Of a stretch of 64,000 nucleotides of DNA, positions 1 through 11,976 are shown one piece after another. Source of the DNA: Cyclina sinensis. Lineage: Eukaryota; Mollusca; Bivalvia; Venerida; Veneridae. The first letter of the stretch is position 1, and each line of letters opens with the position of its first letter. A program made the translations under genes and the position numbers. Where the stretch lies: positions 42,298,627 through 42,362,626 of the forward strand of contig JAAONU010000013.1 in NCBI GenBank assembly GCA_012932295.1, written 5' to 3'. The notes under the pieces were generated by a model, which worked only from the letters and a program-made list of their open reading frames with translations, ran no database searches and had not been told where the DNA came from.

Positions 1-206
1 GGTATTAAATAGAAAACAAAAAACAATGTCTGGTAATCAGAACAAACAAATTCTTCAGAACTGTGTTTATTCTGGTCGTAATCTTAGGTAATGATTAGCA
101 ATGATATTTACTGACAAAAGGTGAGATTTACTTCTTTTTATGTTTACTCAATGATAAATAATTTACACTGCTATGGCTGATCTGAAACTGTAATCACATT
201 TTCCAG

Positions 207-3200
207 CTGCCATATTACCTATAATAGAGACAGAAGAGGGAATGATAAGTGAGACAGATGATGGTAGTCTATCTACAATACAGGAGTCAGATGAAATCAG
301 TGATGCTAGTCAACAAGACAAAAGAAGAATAGAAGAGGATGAGAGTGAGAACAGTCAAAATAGTCAGAGTCAGGGGGATCTCACAGGATCTCAGACTAGA
401 CAGGTAGGTGAAAGTGGTTTACTTGGGGTCTGTCTGTCTGTCTGAGAGAACAGTCAGAATATTCAGTCAGGGGGATCTCACAGGATCTCAGACCAGACAG
501 GTAGGTGAAAGTGGTTTACTTGGGATCTGTCTGTCTGTCTGGGAGAACAGTCAGAATAGTCAGTCAGGGGATGGGGGGATCTTACAGGAGCTCAGACCAG
601 ACAGGTAGTGGAAAATGGTTTACTGGTAGTCTGTCCATTTTTATGGCTATTTTGATAAGGCTGAATCTGAGTTCTTATCTGTTCTGCTGTAGGAACTTGT
701 ATAATTTACTGTATTTGTAATTCTCCTTTGACACATGTCAGTCTACGTAATTTTACATTCATAAGCCTGAAGCTGAAATCCTTTTCATTATGACTGCACA
801 TGGACTTTGCATGGACATTGCCTCATGTACATGTAGTATTAATTTAAAAGAGTATTTTTGGATGGAAGCAGTACAGATTTTATTTGTTAGATTAATTGAT
901 TAATTCTTTAACACTTCAGGAAGAGCAGCATACAGGATCAGAAGGGGAGGGTGATGGTTATGATGATGAAGAAGATGATGCTGATGATGAGTATGTAGAC
1001 TCAGATCATGACATGGATGATGATCAAGTGAGTTCTTTTTTTTAGGCATCCAAAGGAGACAATTTGAGTATCAAGCACAACATTTATTACTTTCTTTATA
1101 ATTATGAAATGTTCTTATCTGTTAATTTTATATGGTTGAAATATTTTTTTGCACTGCATAAGGTCATCCTGTTTCTTTCTACTTGCTGAAGAGTAATTTA
1201 GATACATTAGTGTATGAAGCATGCTTATCAGAATTGATCAAAATGCTTTTGTATTTCATTCTCTTGAAGTTAAACAAGGACTTTGCTAAATGTCTAGCCC
1301 AGTAATAATAATGGAGACTCAGAGTTAATATCCTTGAAAAAACATAGCATGATATAATTATGCATTATCTCATCCCTATCATTTTTTGTTTCCAGTTCTC
1401 AACATTAATTTCCAAATAAAAGATTTATGTTTCATTTACAAAAGTCCATAAAAAGTCTCATAATAGCAAGGTCTGAACAGGACATATTTTTGTTGTCCAG
1501 GAGCAATAGTTAATTAATTTCTAGAATAAGGACCCTGTTTTGCTCTATAAACAGGTGATAGTAAAGTCTAACATGAAGCGTATAGAGTGTCAGGAAGACG
1601 ATGATTTTATGGCAGCCTTTGATAAAATGTTAGAGGATACATCAAAGGCAAGAAATAATGAGTCTATAAAAGTCCCACAGTTTGATGTTCCTGTCCCTGT
1701 CAACCTGAAAGGCAGCAAGAAAAAGTTTGGTAAGACACTTACTATCTGGGGTGTTCACTTTTACAGGGACAGTGTGTAAACATAGTATAACATTGACTCT
1801 TTTACAAGAATGTTTAGCTTTTTCTATTCATTTTGATTTTTGTTTAAGTCACTGAAAATAAAAGATACTACTGTACTAAGCATATATTTTCTTTGATATA
1901 TAAAGACTGCCTTTGCTTCAAAAATTTGTTGGAAAATGTAGCTTCTCACTGTTTTCAAATTTAGTTTAGCCAAAAGGGGCTGTTTGTAGGTAATTGATTA
2001 AACTGCAAGGTTAAAAATGTTCTATAGCCTTTGACATTGCTATCTTTAGCCAAGTTCTGAGTTCAGTTGATTGGAAGTTTTTTATTTTGAAATTTGTCAT
2101 AAAATTTACAGAGTTAAATCCAGAGCCAGTTGAAGACAACACCATCAAGTTTACTTTGATAACTAGGAGAGGCAACAAACAACAGGTTTGTCCAGTTTTT
2201 TAGTTTCCGTTTCTTTTAAATTATCAAATTCTTGTTATGTCCCTCTTGCAGGAAGTGGGGGTATGTTGCTTCAATCATGTTTGTCGGTCCTTCAGTGGAA
2301 CAAGTAGTCTCTTATCCGTAACTTGAGAAATCATACGCACAGATACTTGAGATTTGGTACAGTGTATGTAGGTTGGGTGTTTTGTGTAGATGAACCCGAT
2401 TGTTTTTGGGCTCCCTAAGTTAAATATCAAGCTGGCAAGGGCTTACAGTTTAACAGTGGTTTATTATCAGTGACTCAAGAATAACTGCACCCAAGACCTT
2501 AAAATTTTACACAATAATAAGGCATGATCAGTAGATGAACCTAAACATTTTTTTGATCCCTTAGGGTCAAATATACAGCTTACAGACCTACCCTTTGAAA
2601 ACCATCTCTGATCATAACTGAAGAACAATTGCATCAATGACCTTAAAACTTTGCAGTTTGGTTTTGTATGATGAGTAGGTAACCTCTATTGTTTTTTTGC
2701 CCACAAGGTTGATGGTCAAGCTCACAGGACTCGTAATTTGAAAATGGTTTCCAACCTATAACTTAAGACCAACTGCTCCTAGAACCTTAAGACTTTAAAG
2801 AATGGTTTTGCATAATGAGTAGATCAGTCCTATTTTTTTTGGCCTACAGAGTCAGTGGTCAAGCTCTCTGTCCTGCACTCTGAAAATGGTTTCTTATTAA
2901 TAACTCGAGAACAAATGCTCTATGGAGCTTTGAACTTTACGTGATGGTTTGGCATTATAAGTAGATAACCATTTTATTTTTGGCCCACACGGTCAAAATT
3001 TATGGCGATCTGAAATTGTTAGACTTGTTTTCATGTTTGATTAAATACATAATCATAAATTCATACAAGACTTAGGTACACTGTAAGCCAGCAAGCTTAA
3101 AATACATGTAAAAGAAAATACTGCAGTCTTTTAACATGTCTGTGTTTATTATAGTTTTCAGATCTCAATGTGCCAGTGACAGCAGAATTTGCTACTAAGT

Positions 3201-5978
3201 TTAAAGAGAGAGAAGAGGTAGGCATATGTTGTGTTTTTCTTCAGTTATTTGATTTTATGACCTAAAAAGAGTAAGATTGTGTAATTCATTCATACTGCTT
3301 AAACAGGAGACAAAGTTGCACAGAATGGATGGCATGAAATGTTCCTTGCTTATTGAATTTATAAGAAAAGAAATTCCATGTAACTTAGCAACTGCTGAGT
3401 TATATGACTAAACTTGATGACTACTGCAAAACGGCTCAGTTTGGGAGTTACAGCCCATGTGAAAGTAGAATATGCAGTCATGATCATTTATTGCATAGAA
3501 GTTAAAAGTTTGTGCTTCTCATATGACAAATACTCAATCTGTAGACAGACCTCTGTTAAGACAAAGGACTAATAATGTTTGGCTTATGAAAAATTGTCGT
3601 AAAACAGGTTCCAAAAATTGACATTGTGCATTTAGTTCCTCCTTACCAAAGAATTTTTGATAATGTTAACAGGCATTTGCTGAGATAGATAGAATTTGCA
3701 GGGTCTAATTCTTGGCCATTGTTGTTTATATTCTTAGGTTACCTTGTCAATGAATCTGTTAATAAGACTTGTCTGATTACAGGCTGAGCGTGTAGAAAAG
3801 GAACGAATGAAGCAAGTTGTGTTAGATATACATGAGCGACAGGAGGAGGAAGATTATCAAGGTATGTAGCTCTTGTATGCAGCGAGTTTGGCTGTATCTA
3901 ATTGAAGCTGTAATTTTCTTAAATTTGCTTGAAACATTTTAAGGTATTTTTTTAGATATTTTACATACATTACTGCATCTTATGAAATGAAAAAAAAAAG
4001 AAAGAAATGTATCCATAGAATTAAACATTTCAGATTCAAATATTACATGTAGCTGAAATAATAGCCAGTTATTATTACTTTATAGTCTCAAGAATTTATT
4101 TAGATACTACTTATATGTAAGAAATGAACAGGTATAATGTCAAAAAAACCCTGTTTAGTGCTCATTCAACAAGAATTAGGGGCACCTGTTAAATGTGGTA
4201 AAAGAGACAAGTAGGAAAATGAATTTAATTTCTAATTACTTAACAAGTGAGTTATTTATACAAGTGTGTCCCAGGTGGTGCTACTTGTTCCTGTTGCAGT
4301 TAACCACTGTCAAGTGTTTCTAATTAGTTCTCTGTTTTACTCTACTGGTTTTGTTCTGTTGTTACAGAAATGCTGGCATCACTGAACCGTCCAATGTTAG
4401 TAAACAACAACAGAGAGAGAAGGGTACGCTACCAACACCCAAAAGGGGCTCCAGATGCTGATGAAATATTTGGATCCAAGTAAGATGTTGTAATGTGCAT
4501 ATAATTCATCTTGTTTACTTAGCCACAATGAACACTGAATATGCAGAGTAAATTTTCATTAAGAAGATGGATATTTAATATTTTGTTTAATAAAGTTAAA
4601 GGAATTTTGAAATGTAACCATAGGGCAAGGAGTTTGTATCCTGTTTTTTCAGTCTGTCCATTTTTTGCCATCTTTATTTGTTCTGAAGTATCTAGGGGCT
4701 TTTGAAATGTGGGAATTTGCCAGCTTGTATTTTATGTTTTATTATTCATAGAAATTACCTTTAATCAGTATTGTTGAAAGAATTTTTTTAAGTTAATATT
4801 TGAATGAAGTACTACTGTACAACATCTAAGCAAGATTCCCAGTAAGGTGGGTGATATGTCAGAGTGTAAAAAGTTTTATTATTAATAACCATAAATTTCT
4901 TAAATTGCTTAGCCTATTTTTTGATATAAGTACAAAATTAACAGCTTTCAATGAACAAATAAGGTTTCATTGAAGCTTTGACACAAGAGCAAACAGTACA
5001 CCTCATGATTAGAGAACAAGAAAATGCAGGTTTGTTATCATCCAGTCACTGAGGCTGAAATATTTAGTGGAGTATGAATTAAAAAGTCTGTATTTTGCAT
5101 TTTAGTCACAGAATTGATAATTCAGTTCAGTTGTTTGAGCAGTTCTGATTATACTCCCGCACAAGTTGTAAGGGGATGTATACTGGAATCAGCTTGTCTG
5201 TCCAGCTGTCGGGTTTTGTTTGTCCAGGGCATGACTCAGAAAGTATCGGGAGATATCAACTTGAAACTTCATAAATTGATCTATCTCACTGAGGAGAAGG
5301 GCAGTGCCCAAGAACCATAACTCTTTCTTCCATGATTTTGGAATTATTGCCCTTTGAAATATTTCATACCTTATTTTTGTCTGAGGCATAACTAAAAAAT
5401 TATAGGAGGTATCAACTTGAAACTTCCTAGATAAATAGATATCATTGAGGAGAAGTGCATTATCCAAGAGTCATAATTCTCTTTTGCACAGTTTTGGAGT
5501 AATTGCCCGTTGTAATTTTTTATACTTAATTTTTGTATGGGGCATAACTCAAAATTTATTGGAGATATCAACTTGAAACTTCATAGATAAATAGATGTCA
5601 TTGTGGAAATATGCAGCGCCCAAGAACCATAACTCTTTTGTCATACTTTTGGAGTTATTGCCCTTTGAAATTTTTCATATTTAATTTTTTGTCTGGGGCA
5701 TAACATAAAAAAGTATTGTGGGTATCAACTTGAAAATTCATAGTTAAATAGATCTCATTGAGGATAAGTGTAATGTTCAGGAACCTTAACTCACTTTTGC
5801 ATAATTTTGGAGTAATTGCCCTTTGTACCTTTCCATACTTAATTCTTGTCTAGGGCATAATGTTACATCTTCCCATATATCAATACCCTACTGACAAAAT
5901 GGCATGCAGGGGGTATTGGCACTAGGACAGTGGCAGTTCTAGTTATCTTTTGTTCATATGAATTTCAGGAAACGGTGA
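207..5978 (+). CDS. UPF2: UPF2, regulator of nonsense transcripts 2 (3' part, 8 exons)
   Basis: UPF2 is the scaffold of nonsense-mediated mRNA decay, bridging UPF3 at the exon-junction complex to the helicase UPF1. The window holds its last 271 codons. Exons with GT-AG borders and matching phases are 207-403, 920-1027, 1555-1729, 2112-2185, 3155-3217, 3783-3861, 4368-4479 and 5969-5978. The first two encode an acidic, Ser/Gln-rich linker with runs of D and E. The next carries the start of the UPF1-binding region (CQEDDDFMAAFDKML, then VPQFDVPVPVNLK). Later exons carry RRGNKQQ, a charged helix, ERQEEEDYQ and the conserved tail RYQHPKGAPDADEIF, ending in basic residues. These match the C-terminal end of animal UPF2. 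The MIF4G domains lie upstream of the window. Identification is from family knowledge of this tail; exon borders are read from the sequence. Confidence 0.95.
348..640 (+). repeat. Triplicated exon end plus splice donor in UPF2
   Basis: About 100 bp comprising the end of the UPF2 exon (gagaacagtcaaaatagtcag... to cagacaggtaggt) and the first part of the following intron (gaaagtggttta...ctgtctgtctgtct) is repeated three times in tandem. Copies are near 348-446, 447-545 and 546-640. Donor-like CAG|GTAGGT occurs at 404 and again at 501, with a weaker CAG|GTAGTG at 605. Reading past the first donor meets an in-frame TGA at about 443. Confidence 0.85.
2225..3010. repeat. Imperfect ~144-bp tandem array in a UPF2 intron
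   Basis: A recurring block (ataactgaagaacaattgc, 'gaccttaaaactttgcagtttgg', 'agtagatgaacc', 'gggtcaaatat') appears near 2322, 2473, 2617, 2761 and 2903. Spacing is 142-151 bp, with strong divergence between copies. It lies in the intron 2186-3154 and has no coding potential. Confidence 0.75.
5110..5900. repeat. Imperfect ~155-bp tandem array in the last UPF2 intron
   Basis: The block 'gagatatcaacttgaaacttcatag...gaaccataactcttt...ggagttattgccctttg...ggcataact' recurs near 5245, 5400, 5555, 5710 and 5860. It is preceded by 'ggatgtatactggaatcagcttgtctgtccagctgtc', an opening typical of a repeat family widespread in bivalves (family knowledge). It ends at 'gcagggggtattggcac'. ORFs called here on either strand are products of the array. 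Confidence 0.75.
5969..5978 (+). CDS. UPF2: UPF2 terminal coding micro-segment and stop
   Basis: The previous exon runs into TAA at 4480, but that TAA lies inside a consensus donor (AA|GTAAGA). Splicing from 4479 to the acceptor 'aatttcag' before 5969 gives a Lys-Lys-Arg ending and TGA at 5976. This fits the basic tail of UPF2 in other animals. Without splicing the protein would end in Lys at the TAA, so the two ends differ by only two residues. Confidence 0.75.
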
Positions 5979-7053
5979 CAGCAGCTTGACATATGGAACA
6001 GAAAATGAGGTTCCAGGCCTCTGTTATACATACATTATCTTACACCAGAAAGGTGTTCTTTAATCTAAATGAGATACTTGTCTGTGCTTTTTCATTTAAA
6101 GCAGTAGTTATAGCAGCCAGTCTTCTGACAAGGAAATTCTACAGTTCACTTCAGAGAATAAAGATTTGTGAGAGGAAAATTATCTTTTAAAACAGCGAAT
6201 GTCAGGTGGCAACAGGGTTTTCACAACAAAAGCCCCATGTAGAGGAAGATAGGGTTTTGATGAAGTGAACATGCAAGCGGTAAAACAGAGACTGACCTTT
6301 AATATTATACATTTAGCAAACTGATGAGATTGTTCAAGTCATCCATTGTTCTGCTTTTGATGAGGTTCAGGAAGAGATGTCCTTGAACATGAATTTATCA
6401 ATGTAGTTGTTGCAACTGTTTGTTTGGTATGTTTATTCAAAGATGAAAGAAAGATTAAATGATTGATTGATTGGTTCAAGGTTTTCACGCTATATTTTTG
6501 CAGGAATTTTCTAAATGCTACACACATGATTTAAATGAATTTATTGAAGATGACCTAATGATTATTGAAAACATACATGTATTTGACAGCATTGTAATGA
6601 ATTTTCAGTGTGCTTATCTTAAAACAGGTGTTGGTTCTAGTGTCTTGGCCTGTAAGGCTTCTCTGCCTTCAAACTGACCAATGAGATTTTCCCTTATGTA
6701 ATTCAGAGTTAATTATTAGTAAAAGTCACAAAAAGGTTGAAGTGCTATTTCATAGGAATAGCAAATACTTTAACTTCTGTTGAGAAATCTGGTATAATAT
6801 TCTAATTGATGAGAACACATGAACATTTGTGGTAATAAGAATGTGTGTCAGTATCTAATACAAAATTTTCCTAATGAACAGTGGTATAAGGATTGTTGAT
6901 GAAACACTTCAACTTTTAATTGTTGTTCTCTGTTGTAGCTTTTTATTTAAAGTTGTTTGTGAGGTGATGTTGTACATGACATAAGATAGTTCTTAAAACA
7001 CTATTTTTTCTGTTATTTTAAATTCATGATATTTTTTATGAAAAATGTTTTCA

Positions 7054-7059
7054 AATAAA
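7054..7059 (+). terminator. Candidate poly(A) signal of UPF2
   Basis: AATAAA about 1.1 kb after the UPF2 stop, followed within 30 bases by a T-rich stretch (ttttt...gttttctg) of the kind that serves as the downstream element. The 3' UTR would then be 5979 to about 7075. No cDNA evidence is available here. Confidence 0.5.
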
Positions 7060-7139
7060 TGACATTATGACACACTTTTTCGTTTTCTGATCTTCAAAAG
7101 TACTTCATACCACACCTTCCATCCCTTCTGCCTCCTATG

Positions 7140-7570
7140 AGATAATATTAATGATAACCAACCACCTTTGCCTCTTCTCGAAGGTAAAGTTTTCAGTTTA
7201 AAAAAGCATTATTTGGTGTGAAGTGAAATTTATGATTACTTCCTGTCAAAGAAAAGGCTTCCAGTTTAAAAGCATTATGAAATGATATTTATGGTGATAT
7301 AACCCTTTGCCTCATATCAAAGAAAAAAGTATAAGGAAATGATACTTATGGTAATAAACCCCTTTGCCTCCTATCAAAGAAAAGGCTTTTAGTCTAAAGG
7401 TATTGTGAAATGATATTTATGATAATAAACCCCTTTGCCAGGCTCTTAGTTTAAAAGCATTGTAAAATGATACTTATGGTAATAAACCCCTTTGCCTCCT
7501 ATCAAAGAAAAGGCTTTTAGTCTAAAGGCATTGTGAAATGATATTTATGGTAATAAACCCTTTGCATCAT
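7140..7570. repeat. Tandem repeat, ~57-70 bp unit
   Basis: About six diverged copies of 'aataaacccctttgcctcctatcaaagaaaaggcttttagtctaaagg...aaatgatatttatgg' follow the UPF2 3' UTR. Spacing varies between copies. Confidence 0.75.
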
Positions 7571-10500
7571 GACAAATGAAATGATGATAACGATATTGTT
7601 GATAACAACTGTTTATGACATCAGATATGGTACAGACAGTATAGTATGGTTGAGGCACAAGGACCTCGGCAATAGTATCGGTACAAAACTTTGTGATAAA
7701 TCTTTCAACCTGCTGAACAAATTTCTGAGACTTCTTTTAGCAACAACTGGCATAATTATTGTTTTTTACTAATGATACATATTTATTATCATGGTGACTA
7801 GAATCAATATAGTTTTAATTCTAAATATTTCAGTTAATTCTTATTAAGAAATTAATTTCAGTTTAAACAAAAAAGATTTTCAGACTAAAGTTAATTTTGT
7901 CCACTTGTATCTGTTTTGGCAGATATTTTTCATGAAACGAAAAAAAAAAAAATGTATATATATATATATATATATAAAATGAAAAGATACCAGACAGTCA
8001 TGAGAATTTTTCAGCTGATCAGATAAAATCATCGGATTGTCTTCGAATTTCAGATTTCTAAACTACCTGAACATGGCAGGTCCTGTTTAAATACAATAGT
8101 CTTGCAGTGGGGGTGTCCCAATATTCAACTGTTTTCTTGAAATCTTGTTTAGACCCCTGTTACCAAACGTTTAAGGCTTGAGGGCATGAACACCAAATGT
8201 ACATTAGGCCTTTAGAAATAATATTTCAGCTTTTTACCACATAATTACACCAGTATATTTTTTATTGTACAGAAAGAACAGCTGTCTATGGCATTTTACA
8301 GTCTGAATAATTTACTCTAGGAGTAAATTGTTGGAAAATTCAGTAAACACTTTCCTCATTTTAAACTCCCCAGGTATTCTCTGAAATTTATTACAGTCTT
8401 AGCAGCTGAGAGCTAGCATTTGGTCTAAATAACCAAACAGCTTACATCATAGCAAGAATAAAGAGAGAGCAATTATAGCTAAGTGTTAGAAGATTTACTT
8501 CCAAAAGTATATTTAGCAGTTTGTGTATGGATTTTGTTTAGGTTACCTATTTTCAAAATTTACATCCTAAAGCTTATATAGCCTCTTATATTTATAGAAT
8601 GTTTACCTGACTAATTATGTTCTTTTCCTGTTAATTGATGTTTCTTTGATTGAAATTTCCTTTATAATTAGTACTTCTAATTCCTTAAAGCCTTTTCCTT
8701 ATTATTTCCAGTATTTTGAGGACTGTTTACACAGCCTTATAATGTAGTTAAGAATTGGTAGTGTTCAGAAACATCTAGACCCTTTTGTAAATACACATTA
8801 TGTGTTTCTGTCTGTCAAGTGTCCCTTTTTTTTGCACCAAAGTATCTTCATTATGCAATGCCTGTTTTTCTTCCATTTTTAAATAAGTCCCCAAGATCTG
8901 AAGCTGATATGCCTTTAATATGCGTGATCAAGTCTAGCTTACTACATCAATTAGATGAATACCATTGGTGTAGTATGAATCTTCAATTCTGTATGGCTGC
9001 AGAAACTAGATTTTTGGGGGGAATTTGGGCATTGTCTAGTGATAAAGATTTGCTACTCTGAAAAATGGATAAGGAAATATATTTGTAATGTTTCTATCAT
9101 GTCTAAGTATATTGAAAATGAGTTTCTTCATGATGTGGACTTTACTGAGATATTGTCATAACTTGAAGTGTTGAAAATGATTTGCATCTTTTTATTACTT
9201 TCACATTTCTTTGTTTAGATTTCAAGTTGTCAGGCAATGAAACCAGTATTAAATACTTAACAAGTGCATTGATCTTCAAAATTCGAGCACTTAAATTGTG
9301 TGTAATTACTATATAGCCATTGTCTATTTATTTTATATACCAAGTTATATTGTTACGTCATAAATTTCTGAAGAGTTCAATTTACCCCTTTTAACTAAAA
9401 GGAAAAAAACAATGAGATTTCTTGTTAAAGGACACTTGACAACCCACCTAGCTACTTGAGTTTATTTATACATGGTAGTTCCCATTCTGGAGACAGTGTA
9501 CCCTTTCCCCCTGCCACCCTCCCCCACAACTAATTTTGTTACAGGCTCAGTTTATAGCATTAGTACATAGGACTTTGGTCAATGCCTCATCTAGCATAAG
9601 GTAAGTTTGTAACTAGTGCAAATTCAACTTCCTAATAAACTGGAATGCCATATCTGCACTGACACATTGTAATTACTGTTAATCTTAGATCTGAAAGATA
9701 CTACTTTACTCTTTAAAGGAGTTTATTTGAAGATATAAATTAACTTAGCCAATATATATTTAGAAAACTGTATTAATAGAACAATGTTAGTTTATTTCAT
9801 TATTATTTTTCAGACTTTTTGATCTAACACTGAACAATACTTGTGAAATCTTCACTAAATTAAATGACATTAAAATAATTTTTCAAGTTAACATTTCCTG
9901 GAAGTCTATGGTAAGAGCCAGTCTGGATTCACTCAATTAGCAGCCACATATTTGAACCAGGTGACTCCACCAGGAGTATTGTAGAGATTATCTCATTGTA
10001 GAGCAGAAAAATGAGGTTTTTTGTTCTCAATAATTATAGGTAATTTTTGAAGGAGTGAAGCATATTAGTGATTGGGTTTGTTGTTATGAGATGGGTTTTT
10101 TTGGTAAAGGTAGGGTAATTTGTCAGTGTTTGTGAAGTTTTTGTGTGTTGTAATACTCACTTTCTAGAGGCACTGTAATAGAAATGAAAAATATACAAAT
10201 TATGGTAAGTAGAATTTTACATATATGTGAAATTTCATCATGATTTTTTAGACCTGTGAAAAATAAATGAAAAATTCTATTTCATAATTGTTGCAGACTC
10301 ACTTTCTGTTAAATATGAAAATAGCTAAATTGCTTTACAATGAAAAGAAACTGCAAATCAAGTTTCATTGGGAAAAAAGAAGGTACATTATTTTCTGCCA
10401 AATCATAGCTAAAATTTGCAGGAATGCTTGCTTTATTCCTAGTGTTGGATTTTCCCTTCAGAAAATGAATGTGTCTTTTTTGTTTGACATTAGGTGTATT

Positions 10501-11817
10501 TTCCATTTTATATATGCCAAGTTTCACTTAGAAAGATGAAATTACCTAAAATATCAGGATTCACATATTATGTGCTATTAGTATGCTTCTACTGAACATT
10601 CCTATATTCAAAGTGCTTTATACAACCCATATTTTCTAATCTGCAGGAAACAGCAATGGGTTCACTAACCTCATGATGCATCAATTAGTGTATTATGGTC
10701 ACATGAAATCACATGACCCTAGACAAATTTATATTTAAATTTATCATAAACATTATGAATGTTCACTGTCTATTATATATTTAGAAGCTTAGAAAAAGAA
10801 TAGCCACAGAACATGTGTAAATCCACTAGCTTTTGTATATTTTTTCCTTGTAAGAATGAAACTGGATCTTAAAACACTGCATTATTTAATTTTTAGATCC
10901 TTATTAAGTCACGAAAGCAACCCTGATAAAAAAATCTCAAGTATTATTTTTCAAAAATGTTCTGTATAAGACTTTGTATAGTTATTTATTATTGTTCAAA
11001 ATTAATTGTAATTTTTTTTTTTTAAATAAGTCAATTTCTGACAATTCTTTTGGCAAAATAATTGTGATAAGAAATCACCAACTTTTTATAATTGCAGATA
11101 TTGTTACCACTGTTGCCGACCTGAAACAAGATGGAGTATTTTTAAAATGGATACCAGTACAGAATGAAAACAATATTTGTCGTGAAGGGGAAGAAAAATA
11201 AAACAATAGAACAATGGAAGTGTTATTTAGAAATGACCCATGTAAAGCATGCCATGAAAAAGTGACCTGAATTATGCTGCATTTATCATGTTCTGACAAA
11301 ATGCTGATTAACTTCTGATTTCTGCAATACTTAGTGTTAAATGTTGATTCAACAATTTTCCAGATTTTAAAAGATTTCAGAGTAATTTTGTTATCACATA
11401 CATATATTGCAGACAGCAGGAAAAGAAGTTTTTTCTATAGCTCTTTGGGAGCTGTGACAAAACTGTTCACTTGATACTTCTAGTTATACAAGTAGTAAGG
11501 ATTTAGAGCACTTGTTACAGGTAAAGGAATAAAAACACCTAAGAACACTGACATAATAATTGTAGAAGATAGAACTAGTGAACATTATGGGAAATATCTT
11601 GTAAAATAAGTGGTTGATCGATTATAAGTTGAGAAAATTTAGGGTACATCATCAAATATTTTGATGACAAACTGGAAAACTGATTCCAAGCAAAGCTGAA
11701 TGGTCATTTTACAAAATTTGACAGGCTGTTAAGAATTGAAACACTATAACAGCTGAAATATAGAATTGTTATGACAACAGATTTTGTGGAAATCTTTTTC
11801 GAAAATGGTTTAAATAG
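7571..11817. other. Intergenic stretch without a recognised gene
   Basis: Only short ORFs occur, with no splice-bounded coding signal that I trust. A simple (A)n(TA)n tract lies at about 7940-7976. A possible splice-acceptor segment at 11099-11200 (after 'tataattgcag') reads open for 33 codons to a stop, but has no partner exon and no family likeness. It could be untranslated leader or chance. Confidence 0.5.
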
Positions 11818-11864
11818 GTCAACCCCTCTGCAAAGCTGAAGACAGGAGGGATATAAACAACAGT

Positions 11865-11976
11865 ATGGGTCAGGACATCTCTATGTACACAGAAAACCTA
11901 CCTCTGATTGCTGTTGTGCCAAACCTACAGCATGTTATTCCACAGCTACAACGTCTCCAACCCCAAATCCAACTCA
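11865..11976 (+). CDS. Alternative first (or internal) exon A of the unrecognised gene
   Basis: An open stretch of 37 codons begins ATG GGT with A at -3 and G at +4. It starts MGQDIS, runs through a Leu/Gln/Pro-rich stretch (LQHVIPQLQRLQPQ), and ends at the consensus donor CTCA|GTAAGT in phase 1. That phase fits the exon at 23644 but not the one at 20420. The frame stays open upstream to TAA at 11811, and an AG at 11816-11817 could serve as a weak acceptor, so an internal exon is also possible. MGxxxS is the N-myristoylation pattern. Confidence 0.55.

Noticed and set aside
5993..6677. Small ORFs after the UPF2 stop
   Set aside because: They lie in the probable 3' UTR of UPF2 and have no coding features.
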